Assembly: GCF_964019385.1 (NCBI RefSeq)
Contig: NC_088645.1
Coordinates: 12,639,769 to 12,703,768 of the forward strand
Direction of reading: 5' to 3'
Length of the DNA stretch: 64,000 bases
From: Sycon ciliatum
Taxonomy: Eukaryota > Porifera > Calcarea > Leucosolenida > Sycettidae
Shown here: piece after piece, positions 1 to 10,770 of the stretch
How the letters are laid out: every line of letters starts with the position of its first letter
Numbering within the stretch: the stretch's first letter is position 1
Made by a program: the position numbers and the translations under genes
The notes under the pieces: model-generated
Told to the model about the DNA's origin: nothing
What the model saw: the letters and a program-made list of their open reading frames with translations, nothing else
Database searches by the model: none

Positions 1-838
1 CCTATACATACTTGAGTACACGATTCCAATACTAAGTACGGCTGCACTGTCTCAGGGGTTGCATGGCTGGATGGCAAAATTCGATTGCACCACGATGAAA
101 AAATACATTGAATTTGATTTTGATTTTGCTGGCCTGGCATGGCTGCTGGCACCTGCAGTCGATATAATTTTCAATCGGCCCACCGCATGCGAAGCGATTG
201 AGTCACAGTGCCACTCATTTCTTTTATCACCACCGGAGCACTAGTATGCAATTGTCATCAAGTGGAACTGGCAAACAGGAATCTAGATTGTAGTCTGATG
301 CTAGCTATCAAGTTAAACATGTGATCGCTGAGCAGGCATGCAATGGCATCATGATGACATGTCCACCTGGTGAAGGCCCTGGAGTGTCCGCTATGACTTG
401 GCCATTCTCTGTTCAGCGCCGGCTTACGCAACTTTACCCTTCAAGTCTTGGACACCATTGTTGCGAAACCCTCCATAACTCCTAATAATTATGGTTGCCA
501 TGGTTTCTCATAATACCAGTACATTGCTAAGCTGGTAACCTTAAATGCTTTAAGTACGCCGGGCATTGCGTAGCCCTAGACCTGCGAACACTGGACTGCG
601 AAATGATGCAAGCCGGAAGCTTGATTGGCGCATTGAGCAGGATTGTATGTAGAAACAGCTGGTGGTGATTGACAAAAGACAAACAATTGTTTTTGGCTTT
701 TAGTCGACCATTGACGTCAGCCTGTACGAACACATTGGTCACCACAAAACAGACGAACCCAGCGGAGCAAGATATTGACGTTGCTGGGCTGTGACTGCTG
801 TACATGTGTATCGCACGGATTCACGTCACTGTGCTCGT
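1..838. other. No gene recognised
   Basis: Only short, unremarkable open frames are present. No protein domain, splice-bounded exon or repeat family was recognised. Confidence 0.5.
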
Positions 839-840
839 GT

Positions 841-920
<80 letters not shown>
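839..920. repeat. (GT)n microsatellite
   Basis: About 80 bp of GT repeat with a few interruptions. The Cys/Val-rich and His/Thr-rich frames over it are products of the repeat, not genes. Confidence 0.95.
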
Positions 921-922
<2 letters not shown>

Positions 923-3069
923 TTGTGTATATCACCAGTACGACAGACCCATCTGTTCGCATCATAAATTGCATACATCACCATAATCACATGACCATTG
1001 AATGCGTCCATATGAGTGCTATCTCACGAGTTGTATTGGTTCTATGCCTCTCAGCCCGATGCATGCAGTTAATCCATGGGTGCAAGTTCATGCTCTGCAC
1101 CGCCTGTCCCCTCGAAAGTACACTCACAAACCATGTTCCACTAGTGTTTAGCAGGACACCATTTGCATGGTTTGGTACTCCTATTACTCAGACCACTCCT
1201 CTGTGCAGTGTGACATGCTGCTAGACCCGGACAAGTATAAGCAATTCAGAATGATCTGCAGCGTTAAACATTCCCAGAATTGTTTCGACTGTTCGGGTTT
1301 TTCTTGCACGTTTTAGTCAGGAATACTGGTGCTAGAGCAGTTAGTCCATGTCACAGTACACATATCCGGCTAGTCCTGACAAATCAATGATGCTTACTGG
1401 CTGATCAACAAATGTTCTCTTGTCCCTGTTACATGCGATTCAGCACAATATGGACTGGAAACTAACAAGAGATAACATAGGCTCCCCAGTAAACTCTGCG
1501 GAGCTTATGTACAGTACTCTTGGAGTTTATGTACTCTTGCTAGTAGTTGTTTATAATAGTAAAAATAAAAACAGCCTGTACACAAACAATGCATAATTTT
1601 GAATTTAAAATGGTTTAAAAAACTCATTGTTTGTGATTCGGTTGGAAACCCCCCTAGAGGTGACCCTGCGTACGCGCCTGTCAGGTGTCTTGCTGCAGTA
1701 GGTTTGTAGCATTTCTTGTTGCATTTTATCTTGGAGGTCCTCTGTGTTATCACGTCTCAACCTGTAAACGGTAAGCCATTATTCATACCGTGCGTTATCG
1801 CATGAACAGCACACACACGCATACCCAATCGAGCTATCGGCCGTCAAAATTGATGCAATCACCAGTGCATGTATGTGTAGCTGTATGGTGTGCGTCACTG
1901 CTCCCTGTTCACTCTTGTCAATGTCGCTTGCAACGGATTAACTACGATGAGTGGGCAGCTTGAATGAGGTCCACTATCATAATGACTAATGACCGGCTCC
2001 ATAGCGAATTTAAGATAGTGTGCGACACTATCGCCATTTTGTCCATTTTACACACAGAAAACCTCGCTGTTCATTAGCAGCATGTCTAGTGTGGAGCCTT
2101 GCTGGTGATCTGAATAGAATTTGCAGCTCTGTCGTATTTCCCCGTTTGCAGTTTACCAATATTGTAGCGTAAACGTGTTAGCATCCGGGCCTAACCGAGA
2201 ACTGAGATCACTTTGCATGAAGTCCGAGTTGCAGCTAAACCTCGTTCTGCTTTTCTCTGCATGACCTTTAGCTCCGTCTATGTAAATTCACCAAGTTATA
2301 CAGTGACTGATTTCATGATGTGGACTAGATTCCAGAAACATTGATACAATTCGCCGCCTGCGTGTGGAAGAGCTGGAGCGCTTAGCCAGAAGTTGCTGAA
2401 TCGCTCAATGCCAGTCGCGTCCAGGACTGGAATAGGCATTGGGAGATATAACATCAAGCAATACCTGGATCTGAACATGCAGCTCCTGACGACCAAATCA
2501 TGCACAACTTTGTTGAATTTGCTATTGCTCATTCAGAACTGTAGGTGATGGAGTTCAACACAGGGGTCATCCATTGTATACATCTGCATCACATGATCAG
2601 CATTTCAAACAAGCCGCCATTCGGTCTCATCCAATCAGAGTGTTTGTTTGGTCTTCTGTCTTGTGATGACATTCCCTTATTGCTCAAGTTGTTGGAATGC
2701 CACAGATACAGACCGGCTAACGTCAGACATGCACACATGACATTCTCCCGAAGAGCTCCTTATATGGACACCAGTGCCATGTAGAGTGCGTCAGTAAGGC
2801 ACCTGGCACATGTATTACACGTAGGGTATGAGCGGATGGCTATACAGCATGCTGCAGCAGCTGCATCACAATGTTGATCTGATGGAGGGTCATGTTTGTG
2901 TGTCATACTCGGACCCTATGATGTCTTCATCGCTGGGTTGAATGGTATGGGGGTACTTGATTGTATCTCCAGGTAGGCTCTGCATCCCCACAGAACTCCA
3001 TAGCCAGTGGTAGTGCTGGTGCTACATCCATGATTGTATACATCATGTACACTGGTCGCTAAAACCAGA
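921..3069. other. No gene recognised
   Basis: Mixed-composition sequence without a recognisable domain, repeat family or long coding frame. Short frames up to ~80 codons look like chance. Confidence 0.45.
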
Positions 3070-3093
3070 GGTCGCTTACACCTGGTTTTACTG
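3070..3093 (-). repeat. Fragment of a TA-type MITE end
   Basis: Read on the minus strand it begins CAGTAAAACCAGGTGTAAGC and continues GACC. This closely matches the terminal inverted repeat of the complete MITE at 6,097-6,275. No partner end is visible nearby, so it is probably a solo remnant. Confidence 0.5.
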
Positions 3094-3342
3094 CACCCTG
3101 TAGTCTTGCACAGAGATTCAATGCAGCCAGTGCAGTGTCAAAGGTCACCCCTACTATCCATAGTCATACTCACTCCGGCCAGTGGCACTGTGAATGGTGA
3201 ATGTTGATCTTGTGATGGCCATGATGTAGGCATGTGACGTCAGGCCTAGGACAAGCAAGGCGCCAGGCGAGATCTGTACCGAAGTCCTTACGACAGCCCT
3301 TCAGGTATGGAATTGCAGTTGTCTAAATCCGACGTCGGCACA

Positions 3343-3708
3343 TTACCAGTACCACTGCAGTAGTTTGAGTGCAGAGGAGCTAAGCCTTCTTGCTGAGTCA
3401 AAGTCAGCGTGCTGCCTGATCACGAGGTCCACAGCGATAGCCCTGCCACGCCAGAGCACTAGTCTTATGGACACACCTTCGTCAGTACGCAACACGAGAC
3501 AGGCTTCAAGGGACCCAAACCTTGCACACACATTCGCTGTCGTCCTGGGGCCAAATGCAGCCAGTGAAGGCAAATCCTGAATGCTCTCTTCCAAAGCAAT
3601 GACACTTTGACAGTCGCGACTAGCGCCAGTGGTTGACAGTAGCTCATGATAAACATACGCAGCGACATCGTCATCTTCATCTAAACTCCTTTCATGCAGC
3701 CAGAGCAC
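3343..3708 (-). CDS. Candidate terminal exon, function unknown
   Basis: A minus-strand open frame of 121 codons ends in a stop at 3,343. Its composition is protein-like: acidic start, mixed hydrophobic and charged residues, no low complexity. A possible 3' splice site lies in the minus-strand TTTAG just before the DEDDD-coding stretch (near 3,690), so the frame could be the last exon of a gene whose other exons lie at higher coordinates. No known domain was recognised, no upstream exons were identified and no polyadenylation signal was seen close to the stop. It may be a chance open frame. Confidence 0.25.
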   Translation of the reverse strand: MLWLHERSLDEDDDVAAYVYHELLSTTGASRDCQSVIALEESIQDLPSLAAFGPRTTANVCARFGSLEACLVLRTDEGVSIRLVLWRGRAIAVDLVIRQHADFDSARRLSSSALKLLQWYW

Positions 3709-4439
3709 AGATATATAGATAGCTCTACATCCCGCCTATAGATACGAACATCGTCGATGAATTGTCCCAAGCGAAAGGACAATATTAGATGCAGTGGTCT
3801 CCAACTTAGCCTCAAAGCCTCTCAGAACGTGCAGGACTCGGAACGTGCAGACCTTCATCTTCCCCCGAAGTCAAGTGTGGACAGGCGAACGTGCAACACA
3901 AATCGTGAGTACAAACCTGTACATGTGCTGAAGTCAGTTCTCATGGTAGAGTCTCTAAATATAGACCACTAACTGCTACTTCTATACCATGCCCTTCGTG
4001 ATATGATCAATGTTTACCTTGGTTTGTCTGGCCAACTCTCGTCTTGCCAACTCTTGTTGAAAGTCTACGACTGAGCCGGGCAATGGATAGCTTAAGTTTG
4101 ATTTGCTTCATTAGAACGAAGATCTAAAGTTTATCAGATGGGTCTGGTTGCTTGTAACACTCCTAGTATGTTGCCAAAGGGGTTTGTCGCCAAGCTGCTG
4201 TTAGCAAAACGCGTCCCGGTGACTATGGTAGAGTTGAGGTGAAAGAGAAGGACCTCAATTGGAACTTGAAATGAAGTGATCCAAATCAGTTACAACCAAG
4301 GACGTTTGTGAGCCCACCAAAGCAGAAGGAAACCTCCAGCAGCCAGTGCTAGATCTCTGAGTTGAACTCCACTTTTCTATCCCAAATCAAGTTACCATGC
4401 GGGAAAATCGCATTATGGTACAGTGCACTAGTCGAGGGA
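3709..4439. other. No gene recognised
   Basis: No supported coding exon, RNA gene or repeat was recognised in this stretch. Confidence 0.4.
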
Positions 4440-4552
4440 ATGGAAAAGGGAAAGGTCTAAAGACGAAATCACTGTCACCTCCAGGACTCGAACCAGGGAC
4501 TTTCGCTTGAGGCCAGCGATGCTCTAACCATTGAGCAATGGTGTAGCTGTCA
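4440..4552 (-). mobile_element. tRNA-derived SINE
   Basis: On the minus strand the sequence carries a pol III A box (TTGCTCAATGG, 4,528-4,538) and B box (GGTTCGAGTCC, 4,484-4,494) in tRNA spacing. A pyrimidine-rich 3' part follows (GACAGTGATTTCGTCTTTAG, then ACCTTTCCC). The anticodon arm and acceptor stem are degenerate compared with a working tRNA. It shares the ~70-bp head with the SINE at 11,988-12,146, so this is a dispersed SINE family rather than a tRNA gene. Confidence 0.75.
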
Positions 4553-5303
4553 TTCCAGTAGAGACCGTTCAGAGTTTTTCTCCGACTTCGAAACGCGTGC
4601 TTCCTGTGAAACTACACAGTGGTACGGTTATTACTGTTAGTCAGTGGACGGGAGCGTTCATTAATGCGACCTCATCGAGAGTATTCCCCTTCGGTACTCT
4701 TCGCCGTCCCCCCGACACACCTGGAAGTAACGTTACATGCGTCTGGAAAGGTGGAAGCACCTACTCAGGCTACTGAGTGAAGTATCAGTAGATGGACGGG
4801 CTGCCCAAGATTCGTTCCGTCGTCCTCTCCGCCTTCCACGCAGTTTACACACTTTCCACTGTACATGCCATGAGTTTGTGGCCATGAGACTGGTCTAGGT
4901 CTGCGTCTGAGTGTGCAGCTGCATACAAAGCTGTTAGCTTTGAACCAGATGCTTAGAACTGTCATCAGTAGCAGTTTGATGCTTTGAAGCAACTTACAAA
5001 TGCTTCAGTATTCGCCAGACCTCTCACTGCGATCGACTCTGCCAGTCATTCTAAGCTGTGCTAAGGAGACCGAAGAAGGTTGAAATAGCTACTACAGTAG
5101 TAGTGGCCACCCGGAGATTGAATGCAGTTCTGTTAGGCGAACCTGAGCAGTTAGGCGAATCACCTACAATGTAACTAGAGAGATACAGATCAGGACTTAG
5201 TGCGTGTTCACAGATGGAAAGATGGCTTACGGCGTGTAGCCAAGCTAGCTGAATTCAAGATCTCAGTCTGTAGCAAACATGTACTGAAGTGATTATAATA
5301 ATA

Positions 5304-5483
5304 GCAAAATCTACGTTTTGTAGTTTGAGCACTCTGGCGCTAGAGCGACGAGCTATCTTAATGCCTGTGGTGCCTCCTTTGCACCATGGCTGGTAGCTCG
5401 GCCTATTTAGCTCGTAGTTGTACTGATGAGGCCTTTATGGCCGAAACAGCTTGCTGTCTACAGCATTGGGTTGCAAAATCTAC
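5304..5483 (+). mobile_element. Candidate hammerhead-bearing mini-element (retrozyme-like)
   Basis: The 11-bp direct repeat GCAAAATCTAC occurs at 5,304-5,314 and 5,473-5,483, bracketing the hammerhead ribozyme near the right end. The intervening ~158 bp has no coding capacity. Small animal retrozymes are non-coding elements of a few hundred nucleotides that carry type I hammerheads. This could be a short, single-ribozyme member whose direct repeats are target-site duplications. That reading is inference: the repeats could also be internal. Confidence 0.35.
5417..5464 (+). ncRNA. Type I hammerhead self-cleaving ribozyme
   Basis: All conserved hammerhead parts are present in order. Stem I 5' strand is GTTGTA (5,417-5,422). 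The core CTGATGA follows at 5,423-5,429. Stem II is GGCC/GGCC with loop TTTAT (5,430-5,442). GAAA is at 5,443-5,446. Stem III is CAGC/GCTG with a two-base TT loop (5,447-5,456). The cleavage-site TC is at 5,457-5,458, and stem I 3' strand TACAGC (5,459-5,464) closes with six pairs, one of them G-U. Predicted cleavage is after C5458. The very short stem III is typical of metazoan hammerheads in retrozymes and Penelope-like elements, which often cleave best as dimers. No protein partner is encoded nearby. Confidence 0.88.
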
Positions 5484-6094
5484 ATGTAGTCGGAGCCTTC
5501 CCAACAGATGGTACAGCTTCGGAGGGAGTCTTCTTTTCTCTGTCCTTCAGTTTTGAATGCGGGTCCCGGGGCTAGCCAGATCATGGGAGTGATGACAATC
5601 TAGCTACAAACCCTATCCGGCTACAAGCAGTGGTCATTGGGTGCATTGCAGGGTGTGTAACATGCAGAGGATGCCCGTCATTTGAGATACCAAACATTCG
5701 TCAGGGACGCTGATATCCCACCCGTGTTTTCTTGGTTTGGACATATGTTCAAAGCGATCAGTATCTTTCCCGTTGGCCAATGATTCGGGTGTCCTACAGT
5801 GCAGTACTGTTTTAGTCTAGTGGGAGATTGAGTATTGAGAAGTTGCACAGAAGGCAGAAGGAGGTTTTCTTTGCAAAAGTTCTGGCAGAATTTTGCCTCA
5901 GGATAGCGTAACACGAAACTCGAGTACCAGGCAAACCTCTTTCTGCCTTCTTTTAAATTATAAGGAAGCTTCTATTGAGCACGGTACAGTGGACAGAGGG
6001 ATAGTTCTACTTTGTAATGGGTGGTTAAATAGATCAGAATTCTAACAACGACCTTATGCTTGTACGTTGTGGTGCCGAACATCCAAGATGCATG
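5484..6094. other. No gene recognised
   Basis: No supported gene or repeat family was recognised. Confidence 0.4.
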
Positions 6095-6277
6095 TACAGT
6101 AAACACCTGGTGTAAGCGACCTCTCGTTGTAGCGACCACCTGCTCTTAACGACCGTTTTTCCATGCACGGACAGTTCTACACAGACACTGTGGGACCTGG
6201 TTCTATAGACCCCCTGGCTTTAACGACCGCTTTTCCTCTGCACCGTGGGGTGGTCGCTTAAACCAGGTGTTAGTGTA
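6095..6277. mobile_element. TA-flanked MITE (Tc1/mariner-like)
   Basis: The ends form an inverted repeat, AACACCTGGTGTAAGCGACC at 6,102-6,121 against GGTCGCTTAAACCAGGTGTT at 6,252-6,271, with 19 of 20 positions matching. Extending outward the element reads CAGT...AGTG (6,097-6,275) between TA dinucleotides at 6,095-6,096 and 6,276-6,277. It is ~179 bp, non-coding, with internal variants of the motif AACGACCG. The TA duplication suggests mobilisation by a Tc1/mariner-type transposase, none of which is in the window. Confidence 0.75.
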
Positions 6278-7518
6278 TGTACATGTATTGTCAGAGGGCA
6301 TGAGTGGCTTTCTTTGCCAGAAAGCGCTTTGTTGCAGTCGCTGCATCCAGGATCGATTGACTTTGTGGGTGTGCTAGCCAAACAGGCTTCGGGTTTCAGC
6401 CCATACCATCTCTATGGTCTCGTCACCAGGTCACTAACACGGACGCTTCTGCGGATTAAAAAAAATGCTATTAATGCGATTGGCCTGGCCCAGACGGAGC
6501 TCTGGAGTCTGGGTTCTGTTTTAGTCCCTTGTTTTGTCCGATGTGGTAAAGATCGATAGACGATGATGAAATCTCAAGTGCAGTTGTTTACTCGAGGCAC
6601 ATCAGCACTGTTCTCGTTTCTAGTGATCGCATTTGGCAATAGCGTACCTGTACAGTAGGGCAGTGTTCGCGGAGAAGGCAGCAAGCTAAAGGCAAAAGGA
6701 GAAAGCTGCAGTGGCGATGTGGATAACGAAAACAATGCATAATTATTGTTGTTCTTTCAATGGGGAATTGACAGGCTCAGGAGGTTGGGCACATTCGAAG
6801 TCGCGACTTTTCTTGACGTCAATTATAAGTGACAGGCTGGTCGAGCATAGGCAGCTGGGAAAGAAAAAAATATGAAAGAATGACGAGTTCTTGACACGCC
6901 AGACGGTCATGTTTTCTGACAACATAGCACGCTTTGACTTTATCCTACACGTGCTAGGCGAATGTGGAGAATGAGTGATGGATTCAATGAACAGGCCCTA
7001 GGCCCTGTTGGGGAAAGCCAAGGACCTCGGTCGGGCCTTCACAACATCAGAAAGGGCATCATCCACTCACGTGACTGCTTGGCGCTCCAAGTACACACGC
7101 AACTATTTAGACCACACATCGACGTACAAATTCTCCCCGACATGTACCAGTCGGTACTGGCTGACAGCGCCAGCGTAGTCCTGTTTGTTGGAACTACTGC
7201 CGTCCAGGATCAGCTATGGTCGCGACAAGTACAGAATGTACCGTGTATTTACCGTGCCTACTGAACAAGAGGTCGAAGAAAAAAATGACTGAGCTTACTG
7301 CTGCCTGCTGCGGTCGCTCCCGCGAACAATTCGTCAACTAGCAGCTTGCGTCATGCTCTGACAGGTTTTTGACATTTTGACACGTGCCTGGGCAACGTCA
7401 GCAGACCATCGGCTCCACTCACCCGCTGCGTACTCAAACGTCTGGTGCGAAGCTGAGGCCTCTTGACCGAATTCGGACAAAGCAAAATAGGGCACAGTCC
7501 CAGCAGTACTCGTAGCGA
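6278..7518. other. No gene recognised
   Basis: Several open frames of 60-100 codons occur on both strands, but none has a recognisable domain or splice context. Confidence 0.4.
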
Positions 7519-7534
7519 CAAGAGTATACTCTTG
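7519..7534. repeat. Perfect 16-bp palindrome CAAGAGTATACTCTTG
   Basis: A perfect palindrome with the same termini (CAAGAGTA...TACTCTTG) as the 24-bp and 32-bp palindromes at 16,799 and 10,204. No target-site duplication is visible at this copy. Confidence 0.6.
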
Positions 7535-9505
7535 ATGGTGACGTGGATGGATTTATGAACATGGGAGAAGAATATTATTATGATGAATACTGACGATAAA
7601 CAGCAGTTCAGTAAGACGCCGGCATGTGATCTAAACGTCATCTTTACTCTATGGAAGTGACTTTATCAAGAGTTTCCCCTGGCCACTTGCCGACCATTTC
7701 CACTGGCCCCGACACGAAGTCTCTTGTACGTCGGGCGAGGGGTATGAACGGTCATATCTGCAGGCAACATACATGTATCGCGCTACTACCTACAGTACAG
7801 CTATCTATCATCTATCTATAACGTTAAGGTGATTGGTTCGGGCCAGGTCAAGCGCATTTCCATGGGGGAAATGAATAGGTTTACCCTGTGATGTGTGAAG
7901 TGTATGTGGAGTCGTAGAGAATTGAAGTGAAGCACAAAGTCCGAAGTACTAGTAATTGCAATAGTACAGCTGGCTCATATAAGAACCAAAACAACGAAGT
8001 GCAACCTTCTGCTGACTCATAGGGCGATTGCCTGAAATCATGAGATGCACATGCAGCTGACAGCCGTCTCTCCAAGACGATACGTTACACGCGATGAGTA
8101 ACGCACATGCATACGCGCACACTGGACTACGCGGCCAATAGTTCCAACTCCATCATAGCCTAGCAGACGTCTGGACAGGCGCTGTCAATGTCACTGTCAG
8201 TGCGCGCCATTCAGCCATCAACTCCGGTGACGTGTGGAATTCTGTTCCATCTGTTGCCAGCTCAGACCACAAGTCTTGCATTGGATGCAGGCCTTGCAGT
8301 GATTAAAAGATGCTGTTGTCTTTCGAACTGCTACCTGGAAAAAGAGACAGTAGTACAGCTGGGTTGCGGGATTGTTGTAAAATAAAATACGCTGTAGATG
8401 TGGAGGGACTCACAGACAGAGAGGGAGATATACATGCAAAGCAGAGTTGCCGTTCAGTTGGCCTGTCTGACAAGCACGTCTTTCTGCAGATAGAGGTGGT
8501 AACAGCCCCCTCCCCTCTCTGATCCCATCAGGACACATAATATTATTCAAGGCAGAAACAAACCAGAAGTGGGTGAAGAACATTGGTTTTGAAATCACAA
8601 CGGGACTTTAAATACACTGGCAACCTACATGTATTATACTTCACTGCAGCGAAGGGAAAAGGAGGTTAGAACATGTCCGGTCAAGGGACCCGTCAGGGTC
8701 AAGGCGTTAGCTGGTGCGGGCAGTAGCACTCGACAACGCCACACCGCTCTGGGGAAGAGGGGGTTGGGTACAGGCCCAGGTTGCCCAACTGCAGGCTTGC
8801 AATCATGGCCTGGGTGCTGTACCAAGTCTTGTACACTATAGACCTGTTTTGCAAGAGGCTCCAAAGCCGTTCATGGGACCCCATCCCTTGCTGTCCAATC
8901 CGTCAAGGCTGTTGTGTATCAGGCAACAGCATATTGCCATTGGTAGTGTCTAGTGTGGTGCCAGTGACTGTGTAGGTATTCATTGGCGGTCACGTGGTGA
9001 TTATGATCAACGTCGATGCTATCTTCAAGTCTCCCACGCTGTACAGGCTCCCTCCCTGTCGTTCTTGTCCGGATCTAGGTGCACGTGTTCCATTCGGTAA
9101 TTGCCCACGGTATATCGACGTATACATGAACATGTAGAATACGCGCCACTGTATTACGCAATCCCAGCACAGTCAACTACTCGCGGTGGTGCTACGAGAA
9201 ATAATTGAAGAAAACAACCAGTCTGGGTGGCCGCGATCTCTCGTACAATCTACGTGGTATATCTGTTTGCCAAAAGTTCCAGCTGTCGTGTGGTGAGCGA
9301 TTACACGAATGCATGGAGCCTGGCGGCTGGCCCAGATTTGTTTATGCTATTGAGTATTGTGGTTGCTCTGGCTCCCCTTACAAGTAAAGCTGAGGATTTT
9401 AATACATAGTACATGGCACTATGATGTCATACCTAACTTGCACGAATCAATCTGTCATAGCTTGGTAATATTAATGATATGGGCAAGAGAATGCAAACCG
9501 GTAAC
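7535..9505. other. No gene recognised
   Basis: No convincing exon, RNA gene or repeat family was recognised. Overlapping short frames around 8,630-8,980 on both strands look like chance. Confidence 0.4.
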
Positions 9506-9606
9506 CAGGGAGTCGACGGTGTACGGCTCCCTGACATGATGCAAACCCGTGAAAGTGGTTTTCAGGTTTATCCCGCATGGGTATGGAGCAGGGAGTCAAC
9601 TCCCTG
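9506..9606. mobile_element. hAT-like foldback fragment
   Basis: Terminal CAGGGAGTCGAC (from 9,506) is matched in inverted orientation by GTCAACTCCCTG (ending 9,606), 11 of 12 positions. Nested CAGGGAG...CTCCCTG pairs lie inside, at 9,506-9,533 and 9,589-9,606. CAGGG/CCCTG termini are usual for hAT elements. No 8-bp target duplication is visible, so it may be old or composite. Confidence 0.4.
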
Positions 9607-9641
9607 ATGTGGCTTAGCGTTGTACAGTCACTCTAGTCTAG

Positions 9642-9847
9642 AGGCGCGTAGCACCGCCATTGGGGGTGGTGCGGTCAGGGGGTCCGGAGGGATGTCCCCC
9701 ACGGATTTGTTTTGAAATTAATTATTTATTAGGGTGCAAAATCCTGCATTCTGGGCACTTTTGGCATTGTTTTACTATGGTGGTCGTGGTCGGGCGAAAA
9801 AGTGGTCCGGCCAAAGCCGGACCGGCGAGAGCGGCTGCTACGCCCCT
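9642..9847. mobile_element. Non-autonomous TIR element (~206 bp)
   Basis: Short inverted ends, AGGCGCGTAGCA at 9,642-9,653 and TGCTACGCCCCT at 9,836-9,847 (11 of 12 matching), enclose a non-coding interior with G- and C-runs and a GGTCCGGCC/GCCGGACC foldback. No clear target-site duplication was found and the superfamily is not assigned. Confidence 0.5.
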
Positions 9848-10203
9848 GCTCTACAAGTCAATACTTTGAGCTGGAGTCCCTAACCTCAGGGATTATTCAA
9901 TCTTGCTACATGTATGCGCGAGAGTGACAACAATACTGCCTGCCCGTGCGTTCATCTGTCTGTCCCTTCCTTCTGCTCCATTCAGGGAGCACATGTAGCA
10001 ACATATTTTACTGCTCCCTCGTTTGCTGCTACTATTGTACCAGTATAGTTTCCCGACTCGTGGTTCTCTGCACATGCCATGATATCGATTGTACTGTTGC
10101 ATGCGATTTCAAATAAAGCTTCAAGTTGTTATCTTGGTATCAGAGTGAAATGTGGCTTTTGTTATAGCAAGTACATTGTTTAGTTGCAACACATGCATGC
10201 CAT

Positions 10204-10235
10204 CAAGAGTACATAACCCCAGTTATGTACTCTTG
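10204..10235. repeat. 32-bp palindromic insertion
   Basis: Arms CAAGAGTACATAAC and GTTATGTACTCTTG form a hairpin with a four-base loop. The seven bases on the left (ATGCCAT) and right (ATGCCAC) differ at one position, suggesting a decayed target-site duplication. It shares its termini with palindromes at 7,519 and 16,799. Confidence 0.6.
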
Positions 10236-10770
10236 ATGCCACGCGATGATGTGACTACATTATTATAGTCAAGAGTTGTACGGTACGGTAAGAAACACCC
10301 CTGCGCATGTGCTCAAGTTTTATACAGCTGGGATGCTAGACTTGCTTGCTGATCGCTGAACCGTACAACTCCGTAAACGCAATTCTTGCCTTGAGCCTTC
10401 GGCAAATATGGCAGGGTCAGATGAGATCCTGAGACTAACAGTTACTTGGAAATAGCGAGCGTGTAGACGATGCAGAAAGGTGGATGGCACAGCATCCCCA
10501 AAGCCGTTAGTGATCCGGGATGAAATACTGTGCGTGGGATTGCATCCCTGCCAGGCCAATGGCTTTCTCTCCAGCACGCGGCACCCGGCCCGACAAGGAT
10601 AAATCTGGCGGAGAGCAGGACGGCAAAGTCCTCTGCTGCAAATCACTTCCGACTCCAAATATTAGACAGGCTGTTGTCATTGTCCCTGCTTCTATCCAAC
10701 CTTTTGCTCCGTTCTCGGTGTATGCCTGACTGTGTAGCCGAATTCGAACGTACCAGCGGTAGCAAACAAG

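Noticed and set aside
8629-8975. Overlapping 60-80 aa frames on both strands
   Set aside because: There is no domain, splice context or start context; overlapping frames on both strands are typical of chance.
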